Origin: Chryseobacterium camelliae
GTDB taxonomy: Bacteria; Bacteroidota; Bacteroidia; Flavobacteriales; Weeksellaceae
Length of the DNA: 64,000 nt
Direction of reading: 5' to 3'
Assembly: GCF_027920545.1 (NCBI RefSeq)
Contig: NZ_CP115859.1
Location: forward strand, 1,612,001-1,676,000
The notes beneath the pieces were generated by a model, which saw only the letters and a program-made list of their open reading frames with translations, was not told the origin of the DNA and did not search any database. Every line of letters begins with the position of its first letter. Within the stretch, counting starts at the first letter, position 1. The position numbers were made by a program, and so were the translations under genes. Of the stretch, positions 18,277-27,461 are shown piece by piece.

Positions 18277-18315
18277 GTAAATAAAAATGTTCATTACATT
18301 TTAAAACAAAAAAGC

Positions 18316-18323
18316 TATCTTTG
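18316..18323 (+). promoter_or_regulatory. -7 box of the repeat-protein array
   Basis: TATCTTTG ends 28 bases before the first ATG of the five-gene array. No clear box precedes genes 2 to 5 and the gaps are 11-36 bases or an overlap, so this may drive the whole array. Confidence 0.55.
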
Positions 18324-18351
18324 AATAATTTACACCAAACACTTAATATCT

Positions 18352-19911
18352 ATGAGATTTAAATTTATTTTTTCACTTATTCTTATTTTATTTATTAAAT
18401 TATTGTATTCGCAGCCACCGACTATAGAATGGCAAAAAAGTTTTGGAGGCACAGGGCAAGACGGCTCTTATGACCTTCAATTAACTTCAGATGGCGGATA
18501 TATTTCTGCAGGAATTTCTTATTCCAGCCCGAGTGGAAATATTACCAACAGTAAAGGAAGCGGAGATATCTGGCTGGTAAAAACAGACGCTTTGGGAAAT
18601 ATCCAATGGCAAAAAAGCTATGGCGGTACCGATTCGGAAATTCCGACTTCTATCAAACAAACTTCCGATGGAGGATATATTTTTACAGGTGGTACACGTT
18701 CCGTTGACGGAGATATTACCACCCCTAAAGGAAGCGATGACGTTTGGGTAGTAAAACTTGATCAGACGGGAAATATTCAATGGCAAAAAAATTATGGCGG
18801 TACAGCTCCTGACTCCGGAAGAAGTGTTGAACAAACAACAGACGGCGGTTACATAATAGCTGCCGCCACACAATCTACTAATGGAGATGTCGCTTTTCAT
18901 TACGGGAATTCGGGAGATGATTTTTGGTTATTAAAACTAGATTCTCTGGGGAATCTTCAATGGCAAAAAACCTACGGAGGAAATAACCAGGATCTTGTTT
19001 ATAAAGTAAAGCAGACTCCGGATCTCGGATATGTTCTTGCAGGAGGAACTACGTCTCCAGATGGGAATGTTACAAATCCTAACGGTACACAAGATAGCTG
19101 GGTTGTTAAAACAGATCAATACGGTAATCTTCAATGGCAAAAAACCTATGGAGGAACAAGCTACGAATATATTTTCGATATTAAGCTTACTCCGGACGGA
19201 GGCTACATCACAGCCGGTAGCACAATGTCTCAAAATGGAGATATTACCACCTTTTATGGTAACGCGGATTTTTGGATAACCAAGCTTGATTCTGCCGGAA
19301 ATCTTCAATGGCAAAAATCTTTTGGAGGAAGTGGTTTTGATACCGCAACTTTTATCGAAAACACATCTGATGGAGGATATATCGCAGGAGGACACACAGA
19401 ATCTACTGACGGAAATGTAACTTTCCTAAGAGGTCTTTTTGATGCATGGCTTATCAAACTTGATGCATCAGGTAATACGCAGTGGCAAAAGACATACGGA
19501 TCTTCAGGTTTAGATTATGCCCATTCTTTAAAAATAACACCCGACGGAAGTTATATTTTATTGGGAACTAACAGCACAAACGATTATGACGTAACTGGAA
19601 ATCATGGAAGCTGGGATTATTGGCTTGTAAAATTTGCAAAGGAAGAACAATTAAATACCCATGAAAATAATAGTAAAAACAACATTTCAATTTATCCCAA
19701 TCCTGCGAAAGATTTTGTCACAATAGACCATCTTCCCAACGAAACGATAATAAGCATTCATGATATGTCGGGAAGAAAAATTTTCAGTAAAAAATATTCT
19801 GAAGCCAAAGTTTCAATGAATATTTCTCAATTGACCAACGGAACGTATATTATTCAGGTTGATGATCAAGAGAAAACCATTTTGTCTGAAAAACTTATCA
19901 TAAAGAAATAA
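18352..19911 (+). CDS. Secreted seven-repeat protein 1, T9SS type A
   Basis: This 519-residue protein has a signal peptide (residues 1-20) and seven repeats of about 58 residues (24-433). Each repeat follows IQWQKxYGG...TxDGGYIxAG...GDxT...DxWxVKxDxxGN. A T9SS type A sorting domain (434-519) has SIYPNPAKDFVTI and ends KLIIKK. Seven equal beta-rich repeats suggest a seven-bladed beta-propeller; that fold is inference. I know of no function; related proteins are listed only as T9SS cargo. This is the first of five tandem paralogs, and its 3' end shares a 129-base identical block with gene 3. Confidence 0.9.
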   Translation: MRFKFIFSLILILFIKLLYSQPPTIEWQKSFGGTGQDGSYDLQLTSDGGYISAGISYSSPSGNITNSKGSGDIWLVKTDALGNIQWQKSYGGTDSEIPTSIKQTSDGGYIFTGGTRSVDGDITTPKGSDDVWVVKLDQTGNIQWQKNYGGTAPDSGRSVEQTTDGGYIIAAATQSTNGDVAFHYGNSGDDFWLLKLDSLGNLQWQKTYGGNNQDLVYKVKQTPDLGYVLAGGTTSPDGNVTNPNGTQDSWVVKTDQYGNLQWQKTYGGTSYEYIFDIKLTPDGGYITAGSTMSQNGDITTFYGNADFWITKLDSAGNLQWQKSFGGSGFDTATFIENTSDGGYIAGGHTESTDGNVTFLRGLFDAWLIKLDASGNTQWQKTYGSSGLDYAHSLKITPDGSYILLGTNSTNDYDVTGNHGSWDYWLVKFAKEEQLNTHENNSKNNISIYPNPAKDFVTIDHLPNETIISIHDMSGRKIFSKKYSEAKVSMNISQLTNGTYIIQVDDQEKTILSEKLIIKK

Positions 19912-19947
19912 AAATATATTGTATCACTATTATCACTTTTAAATATT
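19912..19947 (+). repeat. Duplicated spacer, copy 1
   Basis: The 36-base spacer between repeat-protein genes 1 and 2 matches the spacer at 23016-23051 at 35 of 36 positions (single T/C difference). Similarity continues into both flanking genes, so this is a duplicated junction and not an independent regulatory element. Confidence 0.9.
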
Positions 19948-21504
19948 ATGAAATACAAATTTATTTTTTCTCTTTTCTGCATCATCTCTTTCAGTAATAT
20001 CTTTTCTTCACAAGCCCCTGCTACGCAATGGCAGAAAAACTATGGCGGAAGCCTTCCGGAAATGCTTCCGGATATTGCCTTAACATCAGATGGCGGATAT
20101 ATTCTTGCAGGCAGCTCATCATCCACCAATGGAGATGTAACCGGAAACCACGGCTTAAGTGACTTTTGGATAGTCAGAACCAATTCTACCGGAGACATTC
20201 TATGGCAAAAATCATTAGGAGGCTCAGCAGGAGATGCTGCTACGTCGGTAAGACAAACCTCTGATGGAGGATATATTGTTGCCGGAACATCCAGTTCCAA
20301 TAACGGAAACGTAACAGGAAATCATGGTGGCACAGATGTTTGGGTAGTAAAATTAGATTCCTCAGGAAACTTACAATGGCAAAAATCGCTAGGAGGAAGC
20401 AATCATGAAGCAGCCCAAAGCATTCGACAAACAACGGATGGAGGATACATTATTGCAGGTTTTGCCACATCATATGACGGAGATGTTATGTCTGGAAGTG
20501 CAGGATATAGAGATTATTGGGTGATAAAACTCAATGCTACAGGAATTCTTCAATGGGAAAAAACATACGGAGGAGGATTTGATGACTTTGCTTATTCTAT
20601 AGAGCAGACTAGCGATGGAGGCTATATTATTGGGGGTTATTCTACTTCTATCGACAATATTGTTACAGGAAATCATGGAAGTTCTGATTATTGGATTATA
20701 AAACTCAATGGTACAGGAACACTTCAATGGCAAAAATCGTTAGGAGGTAGTAATGCTGATAAGGCTTACTCAGTAAAGCAGACTTCAGATGGAGGTTATA
20801 TAGTTATAGGTGAATCCATATCAAATGACGGAGATGTTAGCGGAGCTCACGGCAATGACGACTACTGGCTTGTAAAGCTAAGTTCTACTGGAAACTTACA
20901 ATGGCAAAAGACTTATGGAGGCTCTCTTTACGATCGCGGCAGAGATGTTTCCCAAACAGCTGATGGAGGATACATTATGACAGGAGTTTCATTCCCTGTA
21001 AATATAGAAGGAACAACCAACATTGGTGCTAATGATTATTTGGTTGTTAAAACAGATGCTTTAGGAAGTATACAATGGCTACAAACTTATGGTGGACTTC
21101 AGGATGATTATGCAACCTCCATTAAACAAACTTCAGATGGTGGATATATACTTTGTGGATATTCAAGTGCTATTACCGCGAGTTCTGGAAATTATGATTA
21201 CTGGATTATCAAACTTACAGGAAATCAATTAAACACCCATGAAAATAATATCAAAAATAATATTTCAATTTACCCCAATCCTGCGATAGATTTCGTTACA
21301 ATAAGCCACCTTCCCAACGAAACAACAATAAGTATTTACGATATGTCAGGAAGAAAAATTTTCAGTAAAAAATATTCTGAAGCCAAAGTTTCAATAAATA
21401 CTTCTCAATTGACCAGCGGAACATATATTCTTCAGATTAATGATCATGAAAAAACCATTTTATCTGAAAAACTTATCATAAATAAAAACACTAAATATTT
21501 ATGA
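19948..21504 (+). CDS. Secreted seven-repeat protein 2, T9SS type A
   Basis: This 518-residue paralog has a signal peptide (to about residue 24), seven repeats of the QWQK...YGG...SDGGYI...DYWxxKL type, and a T9SS type A domain from about residue 430. It differs from its siblings at the very end: where they stop after KLIIKK, this one reads KLIINKNTKYL. The DNA fits loss of four bases at the ancestral stop, which shifts the frame into the spacer. The new TGA overlaps the ATG of gene 3 by 4 bases. The first part is nearly identical to gene 4. Confidence 0.9.
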   Translation: MKYKFIFSLFCIISFSNIFSSQAPATQWQKNYGGSLPEMLPDIALTSDGGYILAGSSSSTNGDVTGNHGLSDFWIVRTNSTGDILWQKSLGGSAGDAATSVRQTSDGGYIVAGTSSSNNGNVTGNHGGTDVWVVKLDSSGNLQWQKSLGGSNHEAAQSIRQTTDGGYIIAGFATSYDGDVMSGSAGYRDYWVIKLNATGILQWEKTYGGGFDDFAYSIEQTSDGGYIIGGYSTSIDNIVTGNHGSSDYWIIKLNGTGTLQWQKSLGGSNADKAYSVKQTSDGGYIVIGESISNDGDVSGAHGNDDYWLVKLSSTGNLQWQKTYGGSLYDRGRDVSQTADGGYIMTGVSFPVNIEGTTNIGANDYLVVKTDALGSIQWLQTYGGLQDDYATSIKQTSDGGYILCGYSSAITASSGNYDYWIIKLTGNQLNTHENNIKNNISIYPNPAIDFVTISHLPNETTISIYDMSGRKIFSKKYSEAKVSINTSQLTSGTYILQINDHEKTILSEKLIINKNTKYL

Positions 21505-23015
21505 ACTATAAATTTATTTTTTCTTTTTTTTGTCTCTGGTTCAGCAGCGCCTTTTCTTCACAAGCTCCTGCTATTGAATGGCAGAGAACATATGGAGGTA
21601 CAAGCGCTGATACCCATATGGATGTACAACAAACATCCGATGGAGGATATATTCATATAGGCGCATCAATTTCTAATAATGGAGATGTAACAGGAAATCA
21701 TGGGAACGTAGACATATGGGTGGTTAAAACAAACGCTTCCGGAGATATTTTGTGGCAAAAATCATTAGGAGGCACATCTTACGACCAAGGAAGTTCAATA
21801 AGGCAAACTTCTGATGGAGGGTATATCCTTGCAGGCACAAGCAATTCTAATAACGGAGATGTGACGGGTAACAATGGTAATAAAGACTACTGGGTGGTAA
21901 AATTAAATGCTACAGGAAACATTCAATGGCAAAAAAACTATGGTGGCAACAATGATGACATTGCAACCAGTATAAGACCAACTTCTGAAGGCGGATATAT
22001 TGTAACCGGATACAAAAGCATGGCGCCGCCAACAATGGTAGGCGGTGACAGAAAATACTGGGTGGTGAAACTAGATTCATCCGGAAATATACAATGGCAA
22101 AATACCTATGGAGGTGAAAACTGGGAAGAAGCATATTCTATAGAGCAAACAACAGATGGAGGTTACATTGTTGCAGGCTATTCGTCTTCCTTATACACTT
22201 ACGTCATCGGAAATCACGGAGCAGAAGATTATTGGATTATTAAAATAAATGCCGCAGGAGCTCTCGAATGGCAAAAATCACTAGGAGGAACTTCTTCTGA
22301 GAAGGCACGGGCTATAAAACAAGCTCAGGACGGAGGTTATTTTGTAGTGGGACACTCATTTTCTAATAATGGAGATGTAACTGGAAATAATGGAGACAAA
22401 GATTATTGGGTAGTAAAACTTAGTGCTACAGGAAATATAATTTGGCAAAAATCTCTCGGTACTAGCTTATGGGAAGAAGCCGTTGGAGTTGATAGTACAC
22501 TTGATGGAGGATGTGTTGTGACTGGATATGCACATACCCCCAAAGACGGATCTCCTAACAATATTGATTATTGGGTTTTAAAACTTAATTCTTCAGGCAA
22601 CATAGAATGGCAGAATTATTACGGCGGGTTACTAACAGATCAAGCCTCTTCAATTCAAAAAACGTCTGACGGAGGCTATATCCTTGGAGGGTTTTCTTAT
22701 TCAGGTCCAACTGGATCCACTGATTATTGGATCATCAAACTTGCAGGAAATCAATTAAGCACCCATGAAAATAATAGTAAAAACAATATTTCAATTTATC
22801 CCAACCCGGCAAAAGATTTTGTTACAATAAGCCATCTTCCCAATGAAACAACGATAAGTATTCTCGATCTATCAGGGAGAAAAATTTTCAATAAAAAATA
22901 TGCTGAAGCCAAAGTTTCAATGAATATTTCTCAATTGACCAACGGAACGTATATTATTCAGGTTGATGATCAAGAGAAAACCATTTTGTCTGAAAAACTT
23001 ATCATAAAGAAATAA
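21501..23015 (+). CDS. Secreted seven-repeat protein 3, T9SS type A
   Basis: This 504-residue paralog has a signal peptide ending near SAFSSQ (about residue 20). Seven repeats follow, with shortened loops in repeats 3, 6 and 7. The T9SS type A domain starts near residue 419 and ends KLIIKK. Repeat 6 carries CVVTG where the others have YIxAG. Its ATG overlaps the stop of gene 2 (ATGA), so translation is coupled. Its 3' 129 bases and downstream spacer are copies of those of gene 1. Confidence 0.9.
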   Translation: MNYKFIFSFFCLWFSSAFSSQAPAIEWQRTYGGTSADTHMDVQQTSDGGYIHIGASISNNGDVTGNHGNVDIWVVKTNASGDILWQKSLGGTSYDQGSSIRQTSDGGYILAGTSNSNNGDVTGNNGNKDYWVVKLNATGNIQWQKNYGGNNDDIATSIRPTSEGGYIVTGYKSMAPPTMVGGDRKYWVVKLDSSGNIQWQNTYGGENWEEAYSIEQTTDGGYIVAGYSSSLYTYVIGNHGAEDYWIIKINAAGALEWQKSLGGTSSEKARAIKQAQDGGYFVVGHSFSNNGDVTGNNGDKDYWVVKLSATGNIIWQKSLGTSLWEEAVGVDSTLDGGCVVTGYAHTPKDGSPNNIDYWVLKLNSSGNIEWQNYYGGLLTDQASSIQKTSDGGYILGGFSYSGPTGSTDYWIIKLAGNQLSTHENNSKNNISIYPNPAKDFVTISHLPNETTISILDLSGRKIFNKKYAEAKVSMNISQLTNGTYIIQVDDQEKTILSEKLIIKK

Positions 23016-23051
23016 AAATATATTGTATCACCATTATCACTTTTAAATATT
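23016..23051 (+). repeat. Duplicated spacer, copy 2
   Basis: Spacer between genes 3 and 4; identical to 19912-19947 except at one base. Together with the flanks it shows a repeat unit of about 3.1 kb. Confidence 0.9.
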
Positions 23052-24593
23052 ATGAAATATAAATTTATTTTTTCTCTTTTCTGCATCATCTCTTTCAGCA
23101 ATATCTTTTCTTCACAAGCTCCTGCTACGCAATGGCAGAAAAACTATGGCGGAACTCTTCCGGAAACGCTTCCTGACATTGCCCTAACTTCAGATGGTGG
23201 ATATATTCTTGCAGGCAACTCAAGATCTAACAATGGAGATGTGACCGGAAACCATGGAGCAAATGACTTTTGGGTCGTAAAAACCAATTCAACAGGAAAT
23301 ATTCTATGGCAAAAGTCTTTAGGAGGTTCAGGAGTAGATATTGCTACCTCAGTAAGACAAACATCTGACGGAGGATATATTGTTGCCGGGTACACCATGT
23401 CAACCGATGGAGATGTTATGGGAAATCATGGAGGCAACGATGTTTGGATAGTAAAATTAGATGTCTCGGGAAATTTACAATGGCAAAAAACTTTTGGAGG
23501 AAGTAATGATGAGGCTGCCCAAAGCATCCGACAAACTACAGATGGCGGATATATTGTAGCCGGTTGGACAAATTCAATCAACGGAAATATTACAACCAAT
23601 CATGGCTCAAGAGATTATTGGGTACTAAAACTAGATGCTACAGGAAATTTACAATGGCAAAAAACGTACGGTGGTGGTGATTGGGACTCTGCCAATTCCA
23701 TAGAACAGACGACTGATGGCGGATACATCATTGGAGGGTATTCCGGTTCACTTAATAATGATGTTACCGGAAATCATGGATCAAGCGATTATTGGATTGT
23801 AAAAATAAGTGCTACGGGAGCACTTCAATGGCAAAAATCTTTAGGAGGAAGTGCTGTAGACCAGGCATACTCCGTAAAACAAACTTCTGACGGAGGCTAT
23901 ATAGCTTTTGGACAATCCAAATCAACCGACGGAGATGTTACCGGAAGCCACGGCAATGATGACTATTGGCTTGTAAAGTTAAGTTCTACAGGAAACTTAC
24001 AATGGCAAAAGACTTATGGAGGTTCTCTTTACGATCGCGGCACAGATGTTTCACAAACAAGCGATGGAGGATACATCATGACAGGAGTTTCATTTCCGAT
24101 CAATCTGGAAGGGGGAACAACAGGCATTGGAGCAAATGATTACTTGATCGTAAAAACAGATGCTTTAGGAGCTATAGAATGGCAACAAACCTATGGCGGA
24201 CTTTCGGACGATTACGGAACTTCTGTTAAGCAAACTCCGGATGGAGGATATATACTTTGCGGATATTCAAACGCTATTACCGGGAGTTCTGGAAATTATG
24301 ATTACTGGATTATCAAACTTACAGGAAATCAATTAAGCACCCATGAAAACAGTGTTAAAAACAACATTTCAATTTATCCCAACCCCGCAAAAGATTTTAT
24401 CACCGTAGATCATCTTCCCGGCGAAACAACGATAAGCATTAATGATATGTCCGGAAGAAGAATTTTCAGTAAAAAATATGCTGAAGCCAAAGTTTCAATG
24501 AATACTTCTCAATTGACCAATGGAACGTATATTATTCAGGTTGATGATCAAGAGAAAACCATTTTGTCTGAAAAACTTATCATAAAGAAATAA
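23052..24593 (+). CDS. Secreted seven-repeat protein 4, T9SS type A
   Basis: This 513-residue paralog closely matches gene 2 over the signal peptide and several repeats, for example the SLYDRG segment in repeat 6 and the ALGAIEW junction. It has seven repeats and a T9SS type A domain (from about residue 428) ending KLIIKK, which shows the ancestral C-terminus that gene 2 has lost. It would be exported through the Sec system and T9SS. Gene 5 follows after 11 bases, so the two are probably cotranscribed. Confidence 0.9.
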   Translation: MKYKFIFSLFCIISFSNIFSSQAPATQWQKNYGGTLPETLPDIALTSDGGYILAGNSRSNNGDVTGNHGANDFWVVKTNSTGNILWQKSLGGSGVDIATSVRQTSDGGYIVAGYTMSTDGDVMGNHGGNDVWIVKLDVSGNLQWQKTFGGSNDEAAQSIRQTTDGGYIVAGWTNSINGNITTNHGSRDYWVLKLDATGNLQWQKTYGGGDWDSANSIEQTTDGGYIIGGYSGSLNNDVTGNHGSSDYWIVKISATGALQWQKSLGGSAVDQAYSVKQTSDGGYIAFGQSKSTDGDVTGSHGNDDYWLVKLSSTGNLQWQKTYGGSLYDRGTDVSQTSDGGYIMTGVSFPINLEGGTTGIGANDYLIVKTDALGAIEWQQTYGGLSDDYGTSVKQTPDGGYILCGYSNAITGSSGNYDYWIIKLTGNQLSTHENSVKNNISIYPNPAKDFITVDHLPGETTISINDMSGRRIFSKKYAEAKVSMNTSQLTNGTYIIQVDDQEKTILSEKLIIKK

Positions 24594-24604
24594 AATTATT
24601 TATC

Positions 24605-26173
24605 ATGAAATATAACTCTGCTATTTTATTCATTTTTCTTTATTTAGGTAATTTCGCGTACGCACAATCCTCTACTCCGCCCAATATTCAATGGCAAAAA
24701 TCTTTTGGAGGATCTGCATCCGAAACTGCAAAATCCATTGTACAAACCCCGGACGGAGGATACATCTCTGCAGGATTTTCAAAATCTTCCGATGGAAACG
24801 CAACCATGAGTCATGGAAATAATGATTTTTGGATAGTGAAAATGGATGCATCGGGCAATCTGCAGTGGCAAAAATCTCTTGGCGGATCTGGTGATGATCA
24901 AGCCAGCTCAATACGCAATACCTCAGACGGCGGATACATCGTTGCGGGATTTACCGATTCCACCGACGGAGACATCACCTTAAATAAAGGTCTTTCAGAC
25001 TATTGGATTGTAAAACTGAATGCACTTGGAAATATCGAATGGCAAAAAACATATGGAGGCATCTACCAGGATATTGCGACATCAGTAAGGCAAACGGCAG
25101 ACGGAGGTTATGTTGCCACCGGTTATACCAGCTCCAATACCGGAGATGTTACCGGAAATCATGGGTCGAGCGATTATTGGATTATAAAATTAAACTCTAC
25201 AGGGAATCTGCAATGGCAAAAAGCTCTTGGCGGATCTAGCGGAGAAAGAGCCTTTGACATTCAACAAACCAATGAAGGAGGTTATATTATAGCGGGAGAC
25301 ACCTATTCCTATAACGGAGACCTTACTACATCCCCATTAGGTTCAAGAGATTTCTGGATTGTAAAACTTGGAAATACAGGAAATATTCTATGGGAAAAAC
25401 GTTTCGGGGGATCCGGAGAAGACAATGCTTATTCCATAGCCCAAACCACCGACAATGGCTATATTGTATCAGGAACAACCACTTCTACCAACGGAAACAT
25501 CACTTTTAATAACGGACAAGGAGATTATTGGATTATCAAACTGAACGCAACAGGAAATCTGCAGTGGCAAAAAACATTTGGAGGACCGAATTATGATCAG
25601 GCATATTCTATAACGCAATCCTCAGATGAAAGCTACCTTGCAGCAGGGTACATTTCTACCCTTCCAGGAACGACAGAATCTCCCACTCCTGCCGCTTCAC
25701 AATATTGGCTGGTAAAAATAGATTATTCAGGAAATTTATTATGGCAAAAAGATTATGGCGGAAATCAATATGAAACAGCCCATAGTGTTATTCCAACTAT
25801 AGATGGCGGAATAGTCGTTGCCGGCTTCTCAAACTCAAATCCAAACAGCGGAGATGTTACCGGAAACCACGGTGACAACGATTTCTGGATTATAAAACTC
25901 GCAGAAAACCAATTAAGTACTAACGAAAACATTATCAAAAGCAATATTTCAATTTATCCCAACCCGGCAAAAGATTTTGTTACAATAGATCATCTTCCCT
26001 CAAAAGCAACAATAAGCATTTACGATATGTCCGGAAGAAAAATTTTCAGTAAAAAATATACCGAAACCAAAGTTTCAATGCATACTTCTCAATTGACCAA
26101 CGGAACATATATTATTCAGATTGACGATCAAGAGAAAACCATTTTATCTGAAAAGTTGATTATTAAAAAATAA
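24605..26173 (+). CDS. Secreted seven-repeat protein 5, T9SS type A
   Basis: This 522-residue paralog is the most diverged of the five in its signal peptide (MKYNSAILFIFLYLGNFAYAQ) and repeats. It keeps seven repeats and a T9SS type A domain from about residue 437, ending KLIIKK. Repeat 6 has a Pro/Thr-rich insertion (TLPGTTESPTPAAS). It is the last gene of the array and is followed by a strong terminator. As for its siblings, the propeller fold is inferred and the binding partner is unknown. Confidence 0.9.
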   Translation: MKYNSAILFIFLYLGNFAYAQSSTPPNIQWQKSFGGSASETAKSIVQTPDGGYISAGFSKSSDGNATMSHGNNDFWIVKMDASGNLQWQKSLGGSGDDQASSIRNTSDGGYIVAGFTDSTDGDITLNKGLSDYWIVKLNALGNIEWQKTYGGIYQDIATSVRQTADGGYVATGYTSSNTGDVTGNHGSSDYWIIKLNSTGNLQWQKALGGSSGERAFDIQQTNEGGYIIAGDTYSYNGDLTTSPLGSRDFWIVKLGNTGNILWEKRFGGSGEDNAYSIAQTTDNGYIVSGTTTSTNGNITFNNGQGDYWIIKLNATGNLQWQKTFGGPNYDQAYSITQSSDESYLAAGYISTLPGTTESPTPAASQYWLVKIDYSGNLLWQKDYGGNQYETAHSVIPTIDGGIVVAGFSNSNPNSGDVTGNHGDNDFWIIKLAENQLSTNENIIKSNISIYPNPAKDFVTIDHLPSKATISIYDMSGRKIFSKKYTETKVSMHTSQLTNGTYIIQIDDQEKTILSEKLIIKK

Positions 26174-26194
26174 AATTCATATTTAAAGCCATAT

Positions 26195-26230
26195 AAACCT
26201 CATGAAACTTGAATTTTATGAGGTTTTTTT
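26195..26230 (+). terminator. Terminator of the repeat-protein array
   Basis: The stem AAACCTCAT / ATGAGGTTT (26195-26203 with 26218-26226) is followed by further T residues, 21 bases after the stop of gene 5. Confidence 0.85.
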
Positions 26231-26361
26231 ATTAAAACACAATTTCATTAAATAATTTAACAATAATTTAACAAATTAGGTATAAACTTTGTATTTGTTC
26301 AAATATAAAACACAGACACAGAACTTTCATCAACATTGTTTAACATCTAAAAATATTAATT

Positions 26362-26880
26362 ATGGCTGAAGTAATTGCACAAGAGAAACAGGGAGGAAGC
26401 AGACAAAGAAAAAAACTGGTGAAAATTGATATGACTCCCATGGTAGATCTAGGATTCTTATTAATTACCTTTTTTATGTTTACCACCAATTTTACAAAAC
26501 CGAACGTGATGGATTTGGGATTACCCGCAAAAAGCCCCACTCCTCCCAAAAATGTAGTCGATGTAAGAAATCAGGTTACCTTTATTCTTGGAAAAGACAA
26601 TCGTGTTTTTTATCATCAAAGCAGCAAAGAAGATTTAAATTCAAAGAATTTAAAGGAAACAAACTTCAGCGGAATTAATATCTCAAAAATTATTTCTGAA
26701 GCGTACAATAATGCCCCGGTAAAAGAAAATTTCACCATTATTATTGAACCGACAGACGAAGCTAACTACAAGAACTTTGTAGATGTTTTGGATAATATTG
26801 CCATTTCAAACAAAGAACGTTACGGAATCACCGATATAAAACCCTGGGAAAAGAAAGTTTATGAAGAATTAATCCAATAA
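26362..26880 (+). CDS. ExbD/TolR family protein, stand-alone
   Basis: This 172-residue protein has a basic N-terminus (RQRKKLVK) followed by one membrane segment with DMTPMVDLGFLLITFFMF. The conserved Asp lies in MVDLGF. The remaining part would be periplasmic. It belongs to the same family as the exbD at 1-573, but no exbB or tonB gene is adjacent: a terminator precedes it and another follows. A near-match to a -7 box (TAAACTTTG, one base too long) lies about 80 bases upstream. Confidence 0.88.
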   Translation: MAEVIAQEKQGGSRQRKKLVKIDMTPMVDLGFLLITFFMFTTNFTKPNVMDLGLPAKSPTPPKNVVDVRNQVTFILGKDNRVFYHQSSKEDLNSKNLKETNFSGINISKIISEAYNNAPVKENFTIIIEPTDEANYKNFVDVLDNIAISNKERYGITDIKPWEKKVYEELIQ

Positions 26881-26883
26881 CAT

Positions 26884-26915
26884 AAAAGGGCATTTTTAAA
26901 ATGCTCTTTTTTTGT
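26884..26915 (+). terminator. Terminator after lone exbD
   Basis: The 13-base stem AAAAGGGCATTTT / AAAATGCTCTTTT (one G:U pair) is followed by a T run, immediately after the exbD stop. Confidence 0.85.
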
Positions 26916-26916
26916 T

Positions 26917-26924
26917 TACATTTG
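26917..26924 (+). promoter_or_regulatory. Putative -7 box of lipoprotein gene 26941
   Basis: TACATTTG ends 16 bases before the ATG and directly follows the upstream terminator's T run. Confidence 0.5.
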
Positions 26925-26940
26925 AGATATAATTTTTTTG

Positions 26941-27450
26941 ATGAAAAACTTTTTAGCCGCAATAGCCATCTCAGTTTTAGTTGTTTCATGTTCCAAAAAA
27001 GAGACAACACCTCCTTCAGCACAAACGGACAGTACAAAAATTGTTGATTCCATCAATGCTGTAAGAACAAAAATAAACGACAGCATCCGAAACAAAAATC
27101 AATTCAAAGATTTTAGCGGAAAACATGAATTCACGCATAATTTGATTCAAAACTCAGGAGCGGTCGATTTTAAGAAAATCGATGGAGAAAGAGATCATTA
27201 TACTATTTCAGGGAATATCAAATCAGGGAAAAATTATGTTGAAATAAAAGGCTTTATGGCTGTTGTTTCCGACAAGCACATGAATTTTACCGGAGAAATC
27301 ACTCAAAGCATTTCTGAAAATGACAACGGAAAACCTTACACCCGAAAAGGAACAAAAACCTTTGCTTCCAAAGACGGCGGAAAAACTTACCGACTTCAGG
27401 ATATGGTAAATGGTTCGGGATTTGTAGACTATATCGATATCCACTTTTAA
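26941..27450 (+). CDS. Lipoprotein of unknown function
   Basis: This 169-residue protein has a lipoprotein signal peptide with lipobox VVSC (Cys17), then a Ser/Thr/Lys linker (to about residue 50). A compact beta-rich domain follows, with GKHEFTHNL, FMAVVSDKHMNFTGEI and GKTYRLQDMV. A TTG at 26938 precedes the ATG, but the signal peptide begins at the ATG. I do not recognise the domain. The hydrolase gene starts 11 bases downstream, suggesting one transcript through 29905. Confidence 0.75.
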   Translation: MKNFLAAIAISVLVVSCSKKETTPPSAQTDSTKIVDSINAVRTKINDSIRNKNQFKDFSGKHEFTHNLIQNSGAVDFKKIDGERDHYTISGNIKSGKNYVEIKGFMAVVSDKHMNFTGEITQSISENDNGKPYTRKGTKTFASKDGGKTYRLQDMVNGSGFVDYIDIHF

Positions 27451-27461
27451 TTTTTTGAAAC

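Noticed and set aside
18487..19395. Two minus-strand open frames of 137 and 152 codons with repeats
   Set aside because: They are shadows of the repeated coding sequence of secreted protein 1; the periodicity comes from the plus-strand repeats.
18352..26173. Regularly spaced DNA repeats that could suggest a CRISPR array
   Set aside because: The period is about 175 bases, the repeats are degenerate and in frame, and they encode protein repeats; there are no short identical repeats with unique spacers.
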